A stretch of 64,000 nt of DNA from Baylisascaris procyonis (taxonomy: Eukaryota > Nematoda > Chromadorea > Rhabditida > Ascarididae). This document shows, piece after piece, positions 25,724 through 38,000 of the stretch. The notes under the pieces were generated by a model. It was not told the origin of the DNA, did no database searches, and worked only from the letters and a program-made list of their open reading frames with translations. The stretch is taken from the NCBI GenBank assembly GCA_037389465.1, contig JAZARR010000171.1, positions 1,116,001-1,180,000 of the forward strand, given 5' to 3'. A program made the position numbers and the translations under genes. How positions within the stretch are numbered: the stretch's first letter is position 1; each line of letters opens with the position of its first letter.

Positions 25724-25995
25724 GCACTATTGCGGAGAACGATGGCACTCCGCTTGCGAACCGCGAATACAGCTGCCCTCATGTTCGACGCCGCGTACGC
25801 ACCACTACCGTACTCTGCACTTTACAAGCTAATACTAATGCGCATCATAGAAACTCGAAAATTTGTAATAGAAACGTGCAGTTTTTTTTTTCAACCATCC
25901 AATTCAGAAAGCCAAATAATGTTCCTTCGCAAAATTTCAGTTCATTTGATGCGCAGGAAGTACACTTGCTGGGGGGACAATCGTTCTCTGCAGTG
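25724..25995. mobile_element. ~270-bp MITE-like element, single copy
   Basis: Begins with CACTATTGCGGAGAACGATGG and ends with an imperfect inverted copy, CAATCGTTCTCTGCAGTG. The body (TTGCGAACC, GCGTACGCACCACTACCGTA, a T run, CAAAATTTCAG) recurs in both arms of 41537-42087. There is no coding capacity of its own beyond an accidental 88-codon frame. It lies about 90 bp upstream of the THAP gene start. Confidence 0.65.
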
Positions 25996-26081
25996 ATCTA
26001 TAATTTACTATTCGATCTATAATTTTTACTCATACAATAATATTATTTTTAATGCTTTTAGATTTATTCATCTTCAAATAA

Positions 26082-29000
26082 ATGGATTCATTAGCTGTTG
26101 GATTAGTCGGCGAGGATAAGATATGTGAAAATTGTGGTCAAATTTTCTCATGTGAAGCGGCATTTCTTGAGCATCGTAAACGAAATTCATGCACTGCGTC
26201 TCGTGAATTGTTGATTGATTCCGCTAAGGGATTACGATGTCATGTAGAAGGTTGTGAGATCAATTTCACTAATTATGAAGCAATACGTCGGCATCATGAA
26301 GTGGTAAGAGTTTTTTTTTTCGTTTTTAAATATTATTTTATTCATAGAATAGAAAAAAGTCGAAATCGAAAAGATAGAGATGGGGATGAGAGGAGAAGGT
26401 GGGTGATAATCATTTGTGATTATTAATTAAGCCATTTATAAAGGTAGGTTGTATGAAATTATTTGTTAAGATGGATTTTCTCTTGTTCGAATTTATTAAC
26501 AAAGGATGGATTTACTAATAAAAGTCATCCAGAAAGGGAGGAGGCACTTTAAATCCGCCTTCTGAACTTTGATCTTTCAATGCCTTTATAAAATCGTATA
26601 TTAAAAGAATTTAGAGGATGGATCGAATCGCGTATTATGTAGAAACGATATTTGGCATTTATCTGTTTTTTATTGAAAATTTTATTGAAAAAGGAAAAAA
26701 AATTGAAATACATGAGTATGACGATCGAAAAATCCAGGGTCTATTGAGAAAAAAATTTATAGATGTTGTAAAAGTCGAAAATTTTAACGCAGAGGTACAG
26801 GACGCTAAAATGACCTTAATAGGATTTGCAGTGATCTGTTGGTTTGTTGACGTTTGACTTAATTGTCTAGTATCAGTATGGCAGTCCGGAAGCATGTTCG
26901 GTATAGCCTAATGTGTTGACCATCTAAAAAACTGCTTCAATGGCAGCTGAAATTTAGGGCTCTTCAGGGAGAGTTGCAGGCCCCAATGTTTCATTGTGAG
27001 GCTGGATGGTCGAAGGTGGGAGGGGTTAGGGTGGAGAAATGAACGATATTTGCATTGATGTAAGAATTAGACAATCCATTCTGGTCAAAGGCATTATGTT
27101 TCACCTCTTCCTTCGGCCGTCTTCTCTCGGCCCTACTTGTCGCAAGTCTTGAAAGCCATAATCGCATTTTTCAGCGCGAAATTTATACCAATTTCGTTGT
27201 TCCATAGTTTTTTTTCTTTTCGTCCATTATTTCCGGTTTCAATTACCAGTTTATTTCCGGATTTATTTCCTGATTTCCGGACTTATTGTTTCCGGATTTA
27301 TCGGGTTCTTGTTTTTTCACATTTGTCTTTCATACAAAGGAAATTATGATTTTAATTTTTCAGGTGCACAATTCAGTTGATGTGAAATTAAAAATGCAAT
27401 TAGATGGTGACGAACAAAAACGAGACGATGAAAAATGTAATATTGAGATGAATGGGGGAAAACTTCTGCCAGATAATATTGAAAACGAATGGTTATCGAA
27501 GTCTCTAATTGAAGTAAATATCTTATTTATAATATTTTCCATCAATTTTGGTCTTTTCCTTTATATTTTTCAATCTTTAAGTGGTGCCGAATTTGTATTT
27601 TCATGCGGCATTCCTCAAAAAATAATGAAGCATGAATTATGGTACTCTAAACGAGATTTCAAATTTAGGAAGGAAGGGGGAAATTGGGTAGTTGGAAATA
27701 TTCGTCTTCGATAAATTTTTATTGTTTTGCAGGAACTTAAAAAATCACATCTTTTTCTTCATATATTTTTTCCACTAATTTCCTGCATGAATATTTTTGA
27801 GCTCATTTTCCTTCCGGAACGCAACTCATTTTCCTTCCGGAACGCAACTCATTTTTCCTCCGGAACGGACTATCACTTTTATAGCATGAAGGGGTTGATC
27901 AATTCTCGTATCCTCCACTTCATGGGAGTCTTTTTTCATTTCATTGAAACGTTACGACCACATTGCGCACGCTCTAGGATGCAGGTATATTTATTACCTG
28001 TTTATTGTAAAGCATTTCTCTCAATAAGATAACCCAGAACGATCACCCACGAACCTTTTTCACTTGTTTTCAATTGTTTCAACAAAATAGTTTTCTTTTT
28101 TTGCGCATAATGCTGAGAATTTATATCTGAATGACCATTATTTCTCTCTTTTTTTGTCATTAGCTGGTCATTCTTTTGCCAAATGGCCAAAATATTTGTT
28201 ACATTGAGCTTATCATCTAAGTTCAAATCTTCTCTCATCTCGCTTCGAATTCTATGCTTTCAAGACCATCGATTATATCCTACAGGGAATTTTATGTTTA
28301 GGAGTCTGCTAGCTGGCTTATAACAAATTGTCCGATTGTTGGATGTAAATACGCAACCAACGAGAGTACGGAACATGCAAGGGAAATCGATCTTTCATTG
28401 CACATCACTAAAATGCATCCTGGTTTGTGTGCATCGTTTTCTAAATTTTTGCCACTATTTTTCCAAATATATATATATACCTTATATGTTGTTAGATTAT
28501 TTCAGATTGTAATGCGATTGCCTCGCAGATTCATTTGTCAGGTGGAATTATTGGTGGGCACTAGTTTACTGAGGAAATTTTAACAGTCCAGTTGACCCTA
28601 ATGAGGCTCTTACTACTCTTCGCACCCCAAATTCCTTTAGTTTTTATACGGTCAGCAACAAAGATCAGAAGAAAAGTCCTCGGAATCTTGGACGTTTGTT
28701 TATTTGTCACTCTTTGAGCTATTAGTATTGGTAGAGAAGAAATAAGAAGGGAGGGAGAAGGCTTTAATAAAAGAAACTCCACAACCAATGATTGCTCTAA
28801 AATAGGCAAGCGATTTCTATACCATTTAACGAGAATGAATCTGGCAGACTGATACCCGTCAGCAAATGAATGAATTTTATGTCTTCGTGATAAGTTGTAT
28901 AAAACAATATGAAGTTCAAAAGTTGCAAAATAATCGTGCATATTCGTTGAAGAAGAGGTACTATTCGAAGTTATACGGTAAATATTATCTTTGCTGATAT

Positions 29001-32000
29001 AATGTCCCAGAAGTGGGACCTGCAAATATGAAATTTAAAAAATTAGATTCAAACTTTTTTCCGGATTTTATTAAATTTAAAAATTTTCGTCCATGGCAGT
29101 TATGAATACCGCTTCAGATTCGAGCATGAAGGTAATGGGAGGCGAGTTCAAATGCAATATGGAGAAATGCAATTGGGTTGGTCATTCAGAGGAAGAACGA
29201 ACCGTTCATCAACGTTTATATCACGATATGGTTTTAAAACGGAAACTTCATATAGAAGAGGTCGAATATTTATTTGTGCTCTAAGATGAAACAGAAATTA
29301 AGCGAAATATTTGTAGTATTCCTCGGTAGCATTTTGAATGGTGACTCATTTTCAGACTTCCTTGCATTGTTTCCTTCTCATCTTTCTTTATGTGAAATTC
29401 CCCTCCTTGATTTCTAATTTTAATTAAATTTAAAAATTTTTCTACATAGCATTTGGAGAATGTATGCAAAAATTGAAATTCAAAACTATACATTAAAAGT
29501 GAAGTCGTATTATTGAGTTTGTTTTGTGATATAGTCGCATTAGAGTTTTGCAACACGAGCTAGTTCTGTCTCTATAGTGATGGACCCAATCGGAAGAGGA
29601 AATAGCCTCGTCTAGAGTTGGTGGTACCAAATAGCTATAGTTAACTAAGCAGAGCATTTATCCTCTTAAATTGGCGACGTCTTCAAGTAAACCTGAAATT
29701 AAGGTGTTGCACTGCTTCTCCTTCCCATGCTTATATTAGTCATTTTTCCATATCACGCATTGATGTTTTACAAATTGGTACTATATATTTTCGAGCAGAA
29801 AAGGTTGGCTAAAGTGTTCATTTGGGCACTGAAAGTTTTCGCTGATCCCATCATCGTCGGCCTCAGATGGACCGTTTTTTACCCGAACTCGACACCGGAA
29901 AAGCTTGCTAAAAGATTCTGGATACTAGTTTTCCTGAAATGACTTTTTTTTTAGTCAGGACTGGACAAATTTTCTTTAGTATTTTTCCAAAAAAGTTGTG
30001 AGCTTCATGAACGTTGATGGTTCCTATCTTCATGTCCTTAGTCATATCTAGGATTTTTATAAATAATCTTCTATTGATAGTCTTTTTATTATCATTTTCG
30101 ATATTAAAATCTTCTGCCCTTTCGAAGTTTATAAAGAAGAGCCGATTCAATGAAAACGATATTTGAATTTAGACTGGATGAGAAAGAGGAGTGATTTAAA
30201 AAAAAAAACTTATATGTGTTGGATGTTTTTGAGTTGTGAGCCAAACTCAAAACTCAAAAACATCCAACATATGTATCTGTGTCTGCCCAATGTCAGTTCA
30301 GTTCTGGTGCATGGCGTAATGCACCCATCGGAGTGTCGTATAATGTACGCACATGAACTGACGGGAGTTCATAACACGAGGTTGATGAATAGTGAGTACG
30401 TCCACGGTAGCTGAGCGGTAGAGCGTTAGCCCGGCAAGCGAGGCGCCGTGGGTTCGTCCACGTCTGCGGACAAGTTTTCATTGGTCATCAAAAACATTCC
30501 TTTGCATGTTTTTTTTTTGCAGTTATCATTCACCAAACTCTTTGTTAATTTCCGGAATGACGAGGATAAAAGTGAACAATCTAACAAACGATGCACCGTA
30601 GTGAAAACTGTATCGGAAGTTGGAAAGCGTGGTGCGGTCTTTGGGTGCATTTTAAATTTCTTCCTTTCTTTTATCGCTTTCTAACGTTTATTTATTTTTT
30701 ATTTTCTGGAATATTTATAAGATATAGTCTAATATATTTGATTTTTGAGATGTTTGTCAAAAAGACTTTTATTTCAAAAAGGTTTCTTTTTCACGTTGAG
30801 AATAGTGTTTTCGTTCGGTTGTTTTTCATTTTGCTAATTTTTCGATCGGTTTTTTTTTCTATAAAAGTTCATATTAGTGCTTCATCTATAGGTTTCATTT
30901 CTCCATTAAACTTGTCCAAAAAATTTTAAAATATTTTATAATCTCAAAAATATAATCCAAATTATAGTCTATGGAAATTAAAAAAAATTTTTTTTGAAAA
31001 TAATTTTAGAAATTCCTTCCTCAATAATTTTTCTTCTTCTATGATAGCATAGTCGTCGGCACTAGCCCTATTAAGTACCGGCAAAGCTTCCCCGGGTACC
31101 AACTCTCCCACTTCACGCTTATGGCCAACTGCATAATTTGTTTTAACATGTTTGGTACGGTATATATTATTGTTGGAATTTATTGTCCCATCTCGAAGTC
31201 TCTCATTTTTCCTCCTTGCTCTTCCTGAAAACATTGTTTTGTAGCATTGGGTTTTAATTACGATTTTACGGTAGGGCAAATTGGTTGGAAATGGGATTTG
31301 AGAGACAAAGAGGGGAAGTCATTGTTCCTTTTTTCCGGCGCGGATGAAGGGACTTTTCATTATTGAAGATCATTTTTCTACGAGCTAGCTGCCTACAGGA
31401 AATATTCGATTACGGATGTTAACGCTATTTTTTGGTGAAAATTGTAAAATTGAATTGGTTTTTTATTTGTTGCAAAAATGAATTTTCTAATTTAAGAAAT
31501 TCTTTCTTCAAAAAAGGAATTAAAAATAATTTTTTTCTAGAATATTTTTGCGGGGTTCCCCCATCCCATCCCCATAGAAGCTTTAATTAATAAAACGGTA
31601 TTATAGTGATGATTATGATGTTGTGTGTTGCGTACAGAATTGTTCAATATCGAGAAAAATGCTGAAATCTGACGGAAGACCCTATGAGGTAAGAGTTAAT
31701 GATGGCTATATTATCTCTTCGTTTCCTTACTTTTCGTTGTGAATGGTGGCGATGGTATAAGGAGGATCGAGGTAGGCAAAGGGCAAAAGCACATAACCGT
31801 CTATCGATGCCGATATTCCAGAGTACTACCGAGATAAAAGTTGAAGCTTATGGTGGATCGCTAAGGCCTGAAAGACCAGTCGAATCAAAAACATACGAAA
31901 GACCAAAACCCGACTTTATATAGGCGCCAGATATCGCTTGGGGGTGGCATAAGAGTACATAAGTAGATTAGTGACATTAAGTGAAGAATAATTCACATGA

Positions 32001-35000
32001 GAGTCGATTATACGAATTGATATGGTCATTTGTATGTTAGATAAAAGACAAAAAAAAAAGATGTTTTTGCGTTGACTCTTCGATGCTACAACCTAAAACT
32101 TTTATTTCGTTCTCATTAGATAACATTCCTTAAATATTTGCTATTATCTAAAGAATAGGGTTTTAACGATTTCCATTACAAATTTTTCTATCAATTTCTC
32201 ATGCCAACTTTCATAGTGGCAACTCATACATGTTGTTTTTTTTTTCAATTTTTTTTTTTTTTTTTTTTTTTTTGGTATATTCGATAAATATCGCTTAGAA
32301 ACACTTTTGGATTATACTATAGTGAAGTCGTAAACGATATTCGGAAATATCAGAGATATGAGGAACATGACAGAGAAGGAGGAAGGAGGAGAGGGCGGTC
32401 TTTTTTTTATGGACGATATAATAATACGTCTTGAATTTTTCTAATTTGAGCGTCTTTTTTTTTTGTGTTCGAGTTGGAAAATTTGTTTACGTTTAGGTGA
32501 ACAACAAATAGGTTATAAAAATATAAGGGTCGAGGAAGGAGTAAAATTTAATAACAGTAAAAATTAATTTTAAAGAACATTGAGAAAAGTTGGTGATTAA
32601 TTGTCAACAGCAATTATCACCCACAAAGTCGACTAAAACACTCAAATTTTTTGGGAATTTTCTGCAATTCTTTGATATAAAATGCTAATAATACTATTCT
32701 TCGCGCTAATTTTTGCTTTTTTTTCGGTGGTAAGGGGGGAGAGGGGGAATTTAAAAAAAATTGCAATGAATTTACAATAGAATATTATTTTATATTAAAA
32801 TGGAAATTTCTCTCTCATATTTATAGTTCATCGGGTTGTATTGCTTCATTATGTTTCAGAATTTATTAATGTTATGCCTGCAGTTTATAGATTATTATTA
32901 TTATTATTTCAGTTCTTTTCGTTTCCAAAAAATACTACTCGTTTGGCTCGTTGGACAGCGATGGCTAATCCACGTTTTCCAAATTTTCAACCTCGACCAA
33001 TTGATGCAATTTGTGAGAAACATTTCAGGTGTTTTTTTTGTTTTGTTTTGTTTTGTTTTGTTTTATTTTGTTTTGTTTTGTTTTACCTTTGCTATTTGCT
33101 AATTTCCCGAAAATTACTATTGCATTCAGATACCCTTAGGTATGGGATACGCTAATTTCTCCTCTAAAGTTTTGATAACAGCGCTGAGAAGATGTGGACG
33201 TTAGGTTTTTATAAGAAAAACTTGAAATTATTAGAAAAAAATCGTAAAATTTTCGGTAGTGATAGTAAAGTTTTAATAGTAAAGTGTAGATCGAAAGCTG
33301 TGATTGATGTTGTCTCGATATTTTTGACTTTAATACGCGGGGCATTACGCATCACAATATATGAAGCGTTAGTGAAACTCTTTTGCTAATATTGTGAATC
33401 CATTTTAGACGTCAAACATTGTCTGATTCGATCTGCACGGTTGGAAATATTTGAGCATTGTGGTAGAAAAAATTTTTTAACGGCGGCAGGTTTTTCCGTA
33501 ATGAGAAGAATTCACGCAAAAATTCTAACTTTTGAAGGAAATATTTTTTGCGAGAGATGATTGCTTGTGGCAATCAACGGTAAAATTGCTGACCATTAGG
33601 CTGCAAGGTGAGACTATTGACCATAGGTCATCAGTTAAGATTGTTGACCATGAGCGGTCAAATGAGATCGCTGACCATATGCTGTCACATTGGGATAGTT
33701 ATCTGTGTCGAGTAAAATAAAAGAAATTATTTATTTTAATTATACGTTTTCTTCTCACATAAAAAGAGATCATTTTCAAAAATTTTTGTACAGAAATGAG
33801 GAGCATTCATAATGTAAAATCGATTAAAATCTCCCTACCTTCTTCCTCTTTCCTCTCCTCTCCTCTCCGATCGTTCATACATGAGAGTCAGGAGAGAGCC
33901 CCTAAAAATTCAGGTAGTGTTTCACGAGGTTTTCTTTTATAGGAAACGAGATCTGCTTTGTGCTAAGCCTGATTTGATGGATGGCGCTGATCCACATAGA
34001 GATGAAAGTTTAGGAGAGGAAGACGATGAAACAGAACAGCCGGTTGTCACTAACAAGAAAGAATCTACGGTGAGTATTTAAAAAAAAAACATTTTATAAA
34101 GTTTGATTTTTTTTGCGTTCATTGCAAAAGTATGCAATAATCTAATCTACCTATGAATAATGCAAAAATTGCACGAATACATTATAAACTGTAGGTTATG
34201 TTGCATTAATGCATAGTTGATATTTTCTAATTTTCTTCAATTGGCTCATTAAAAGTAACATTGCACTGCTAATTATATACAATGATTTCTTGATTCTATT
34301 ATAAAAATGCAATGCAATGCAATGCAATGCAATGCAATGCAATGCAATGCAATATAATGTTTATGCAAAATGCGAATTTTTATTTGCAGAAAAGTTATTC
34401 AACCGTTAATAAATATCATTGCAATACAGTTTTGTCATTTAGAATATAGATTAGAAAGCACGAGAACGAACATCAACGGACAAAGGTGGAATGGCATTGT
34501 GATTTATGCAAATGAGGTTTAGTAAAGGATAACTCAGAAGTTGAAAAATAAGTCGAAATAAAAAGGCAAACAAATTTCATACTTTAGAATAAATAAAGTA
34601 TATATTCAATTTGGTGGTTAATATAAAGAATGTATAGCTTCATAAATATTCTAGATATTTTTCTACATTTTAGGGTACTACACTTGGCAAGGTCGATATA
34701 TTTGGGATCGATGAATCGTTGAGCGCGATTGCATCCGCCAAGGATCCAATACCTAGTAAGCTGCTCATCGATATTTTATTAAGTTTTGGCTGTTTAGGTT
34801 GAATGAATAAAACGTGATCTTGATGGACCGTAAGATATGCTTGTTGGCCATAAGATCCCATTTATTTCCGATGTTTTTTGTATATTTCTATGTTGGATGT
34901 GATCGGATGGAAATGACATTAATTCTTATTCGGGAACTTTTAGAAGTAAGTTTTCCTACTACTTTAAAATTTTTTAAAGTAAATATTCACCTCAATCATT

Positions 35001-38000
35001 CGTTATTCGATAATGAATCTGCGTTCCGTTTTGTTCCATCTTGTTCTGTTTCGTGATGTTTCTAATCATCCATCTCCATCTCCCTTCCTTCTGGCTCTTT
35101 TCTTTTTTTAATTTTTATATTTTTTAAACCCTCTTCATCAGTTTTAATTTAGAATATCCGATATATTCGACGACACGATCGAATCTTAATACATACGATC
35201 GTGATGCTTTGGATTTTATATCGGAAGATGAGGACCTTAATGCCGGAGAACAAAGTTTAAAATTTTGTTGTATGAGTGAAATACCAACGATGAAACGACG
35301 AGCAAAACGAATGGAAAAACAATGCGATACACTTTTCTTAATGTTGAGGACATTATTGCAAGTTAGCGATTACGTTATATTATTGAGTGATGATTCGATG
35401 CTATTTCATTCCATTTCCTTTTTTCTTTCCCGTCGCTTTACCCGTTTTACTTTCCCATTTCTTTCCCGTTTCCCAGCACTCTTTCCATTTCTTGCCCTTC
35501 CATCTCTCAGCTCTTCCTCCTCAACCCTTCTTCCCAGTTTTTCCTTCCCCGTCGCCGATCGTTCAGGCTTTTCGATCCCTCGTTTTTGATATTTGAATAT
35601 TTATTTGCATAATAAATAGGAATACTACGCAATCTCTATATTGCATTATTTTTCGTCTTTATGCACTAATATCATAGCGAATTTTTCGATATTTCCGAAA
35701 GTAATATTGCGAATATATGGGCGATATTTTTGTTATAATCTCTTTCATCACGATTCGAACACTATATAAAGCTATTCGAGTAAATATTTGTTAAAATATT
35801 CGGTTGATATATTAATGAAATATCATAAATATTTGTATGTTAGTAATTTATTACTATGCAGATTAATTTGATGCGCTAATAAATAAAAATTAATTTTTCC
35901 TTATTCGAACAAAAAGAAGATTATATTTATTAAATTTTTTAATTAAATTGATTAATCGTTTTTAGTCAACACATGCCGATGAATTATTGAAAAAAAAACA
36001 AGAGGAAGAAATATTAGCAAGCGAAAGGATTAATCTAACATATCCACAAATTACCGATTTTGAAGCACGGGTATCGATTTCCTTTATTTTTTTTTTGCAT
36101 TTTATAAAAATTTTATGTAATTTTTATTGATTTATACAAGATAAATACGATAATTTTTGAATGAATAATTTTCAATAATAAACTTCTTGATTGAGTTGAA
36201 ATTATTTTTCTATATTATTTGAATATGATAGACGAGATAATAGATTTTTGTATTATTCAACCATCGATTATCGGATTAGACTATTTGTTGTGAAATATTT
36301 AAATTGTTGATGATTCGTTGCTCTCATTTTATCCTTAGTTTTCATCTAAAAATTCGGCATCTACGAACGTATGAATCTAAAATTTTGGTGAATTCTTTGA
36401 GATTATTCAGTTGTATTTAGTGACTGATTTTTTTTTTCGAGGATAAAATCTGTTAGGAGTGAAAAAAAAACCTCAGAGTTTTTTTCCGAATGCGCCACAG
36501 TTTTCAAGTAGGAGAACGAGGTTTTTTTTTGTAAGTAATATTGGATTGTGAATAAAAAATTTTAGCAGAAATTGCTGGAGAACGATAAACAAAAAGAGAG
36601 GAGAAGGGATGGGGAGGAAGGGGAGGCTTATCGGAAAGCTTGTAGTTCCAAAAAGGATTGAGTAGGCGCTATTCGGATCGGATCGGATATATCATATCCG
36701 GTCTTTATTGCAACACATATAATGCTTTGATATGTTTATTTTGTTGTGCGAATTTATTAATAAATTTTAGCAAATGAATGCACTTCGTGCATTAGCAGAA
36801 TCCGAAAGTGCAAAAGCAGCACAACGAATCGAGAGAAAAGGTATCGCTATCTTTCTTATTCATTCAGCTTCTGTACGACACCTTCTTTTGTAGACCCGCT
36901 TATCTAATAAATGTATCTTATCTTATCTTATCTTATCTTACCCGCTTCTGTTTCCAGTAGTTTCATAGTTCCCATTTTTATGCAAAGGCTTTAGATAGAT
37001 GGAAGGAAAAGGACAGGTGATGGGTCTTTGGCCGAGATCCTCGAAAATTTTGGCTTTAGGTAGAATGAGATAAGAGGGTGGGTGGCGGGTCTTTGGACGA
37101 GATTCTCGAAAATCCATGTAACGCAAGCGATGCTTATGATAATTGGTGGATTTGGTTTAAAAGAGTCCTTATGGCAATAGGTGTTCTATAACGTGGTTTA
37201 CTTATGCTTGCGTTGAAAAGGATAACCAAGGATGGAATTGGGGTGGAGTTATAAGTGGTCATAATCATTTTACTTAGCTGCTGCGGAATCCCTGCAATAG
37301 TTGTTCACGGTTGGAGAAGTTGACAGGCTTGGGTCGTAGGTCATCGAAGGGTCGGAAATGCCTTCAGATTGGACGCCCATAGGTCTCAGAGGCTTCCAAA
37401 CTTCTACGTCAGCACATGCTCGGAGAGTGTTGGAATTCGCTACCTCGTAGGATCGCCCAGATTAATTTCACTTCTGGCCCAGAAGTAGGGATTATAATTC
37501 CCTTGGATTATAGGCCTTTCTTTGAAGGGTTAGGAAATCTCCAAACTTCGGATTCCGACGGATTGATTCCAGTATTTAATTCGTTATTAAACTTGCAGGT
37601 GCTTTTAAGGTCATTTGAGTTTTGGCATGTTTCGGCATCAAACTACGGGACTTTGGCTTTTCCACATCTTTTCTTGGCCCTAAATTTTCCTTTTTTTGAA
37701 AATCTTCCACTCCTCATCCGTCCTAATAAATCGTTAAATGAAAAGATAAAGAATTGTCGTTATTTCAATAATATACCTTATTTAAAGTATTGTTTTTAGA
37801 CAGTGCAATAGATTTGCATTCAAATCGACGCAAAGAGCAATTACCATCTACATCGAGATCTGATGATGAATTAGAGGTATTTATCGATGGAACGATTGTT
37901 GAACAACATGAGGCTGGTTAATTATGAGTTCAATTTAAAGGATTTGTTTCATGAACTGATAGATCGCTTGTTTTTTAGAGTAATTTTTAATTTTTTAATT

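Larger units (their letters stand above)
19539..26081. other. Intergenic region between divergent genes, repeat-rich
   Basis: Lies between the starts of the CHK-like gene (minus) and the THAP gene (plus), so it should hold both promoters. No exon recognised. It contains (TA)n at 21631-21676 and 25512-25584, a 22-bp minisatellite at 22597-22820, a cluster of TGGTCAG/TGGTCAA words at 23299-23370, a reverse transcriptase relic near 24140-24890 and a TIR element at 25724-25995. Confidence 0.6.
28002..31279 (-). other. Antisense exon-like open frames inside THAP-gene introns
   Basis: Four or five minus-strand frames have coding-like composition. They are 31279-30962 (with HKREVGELVPGEALPVLNRA and DDYAIIEEEKLLRKEF, after a TGTTTTCAG acceptor), 30150-29908, 29556-29281, 29025-28561 (154 codons, opening just after a textbook ATATTTGCAG acceptor with VPLLGHYISKDN) and 28238-28002 (REDLNLDDKLNVTNILAIWQ). 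Phases could not be linked into one model and no family was recognised. This may be a nested gene, a decayed gene or a transposon remnant. The region lies within the introns between exons 2 and 6 of the host gene, on the opposite strand. Confidence 0.3.

Noticed and set aside
27733..28032. Exon starting GAACTTAAAAAATCACATC after TTTTGCAG
   Set aside because: It has a good acceptor but the frame is low in coding quality. Exons 2 and 3 of the THAP gene join in phase without it, giving an intact finger.
30400..30471. Functional tRNA gene
   Set aside because: The anticodon arm does not pair properly and lacks T33. The T loop is one base short. Kept only as a tRNA-like pseudogene.
37416..37799. 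127-codon plus-strand frame upstream of exon 13 of the THAP gene
   Set aside because: It lies wholly in an intron and has no splice signals at its start. Its sequence matches nothing I recognise. The adjacent duplicated GGGTCTTTGG block suggests repeat-derived DNA.
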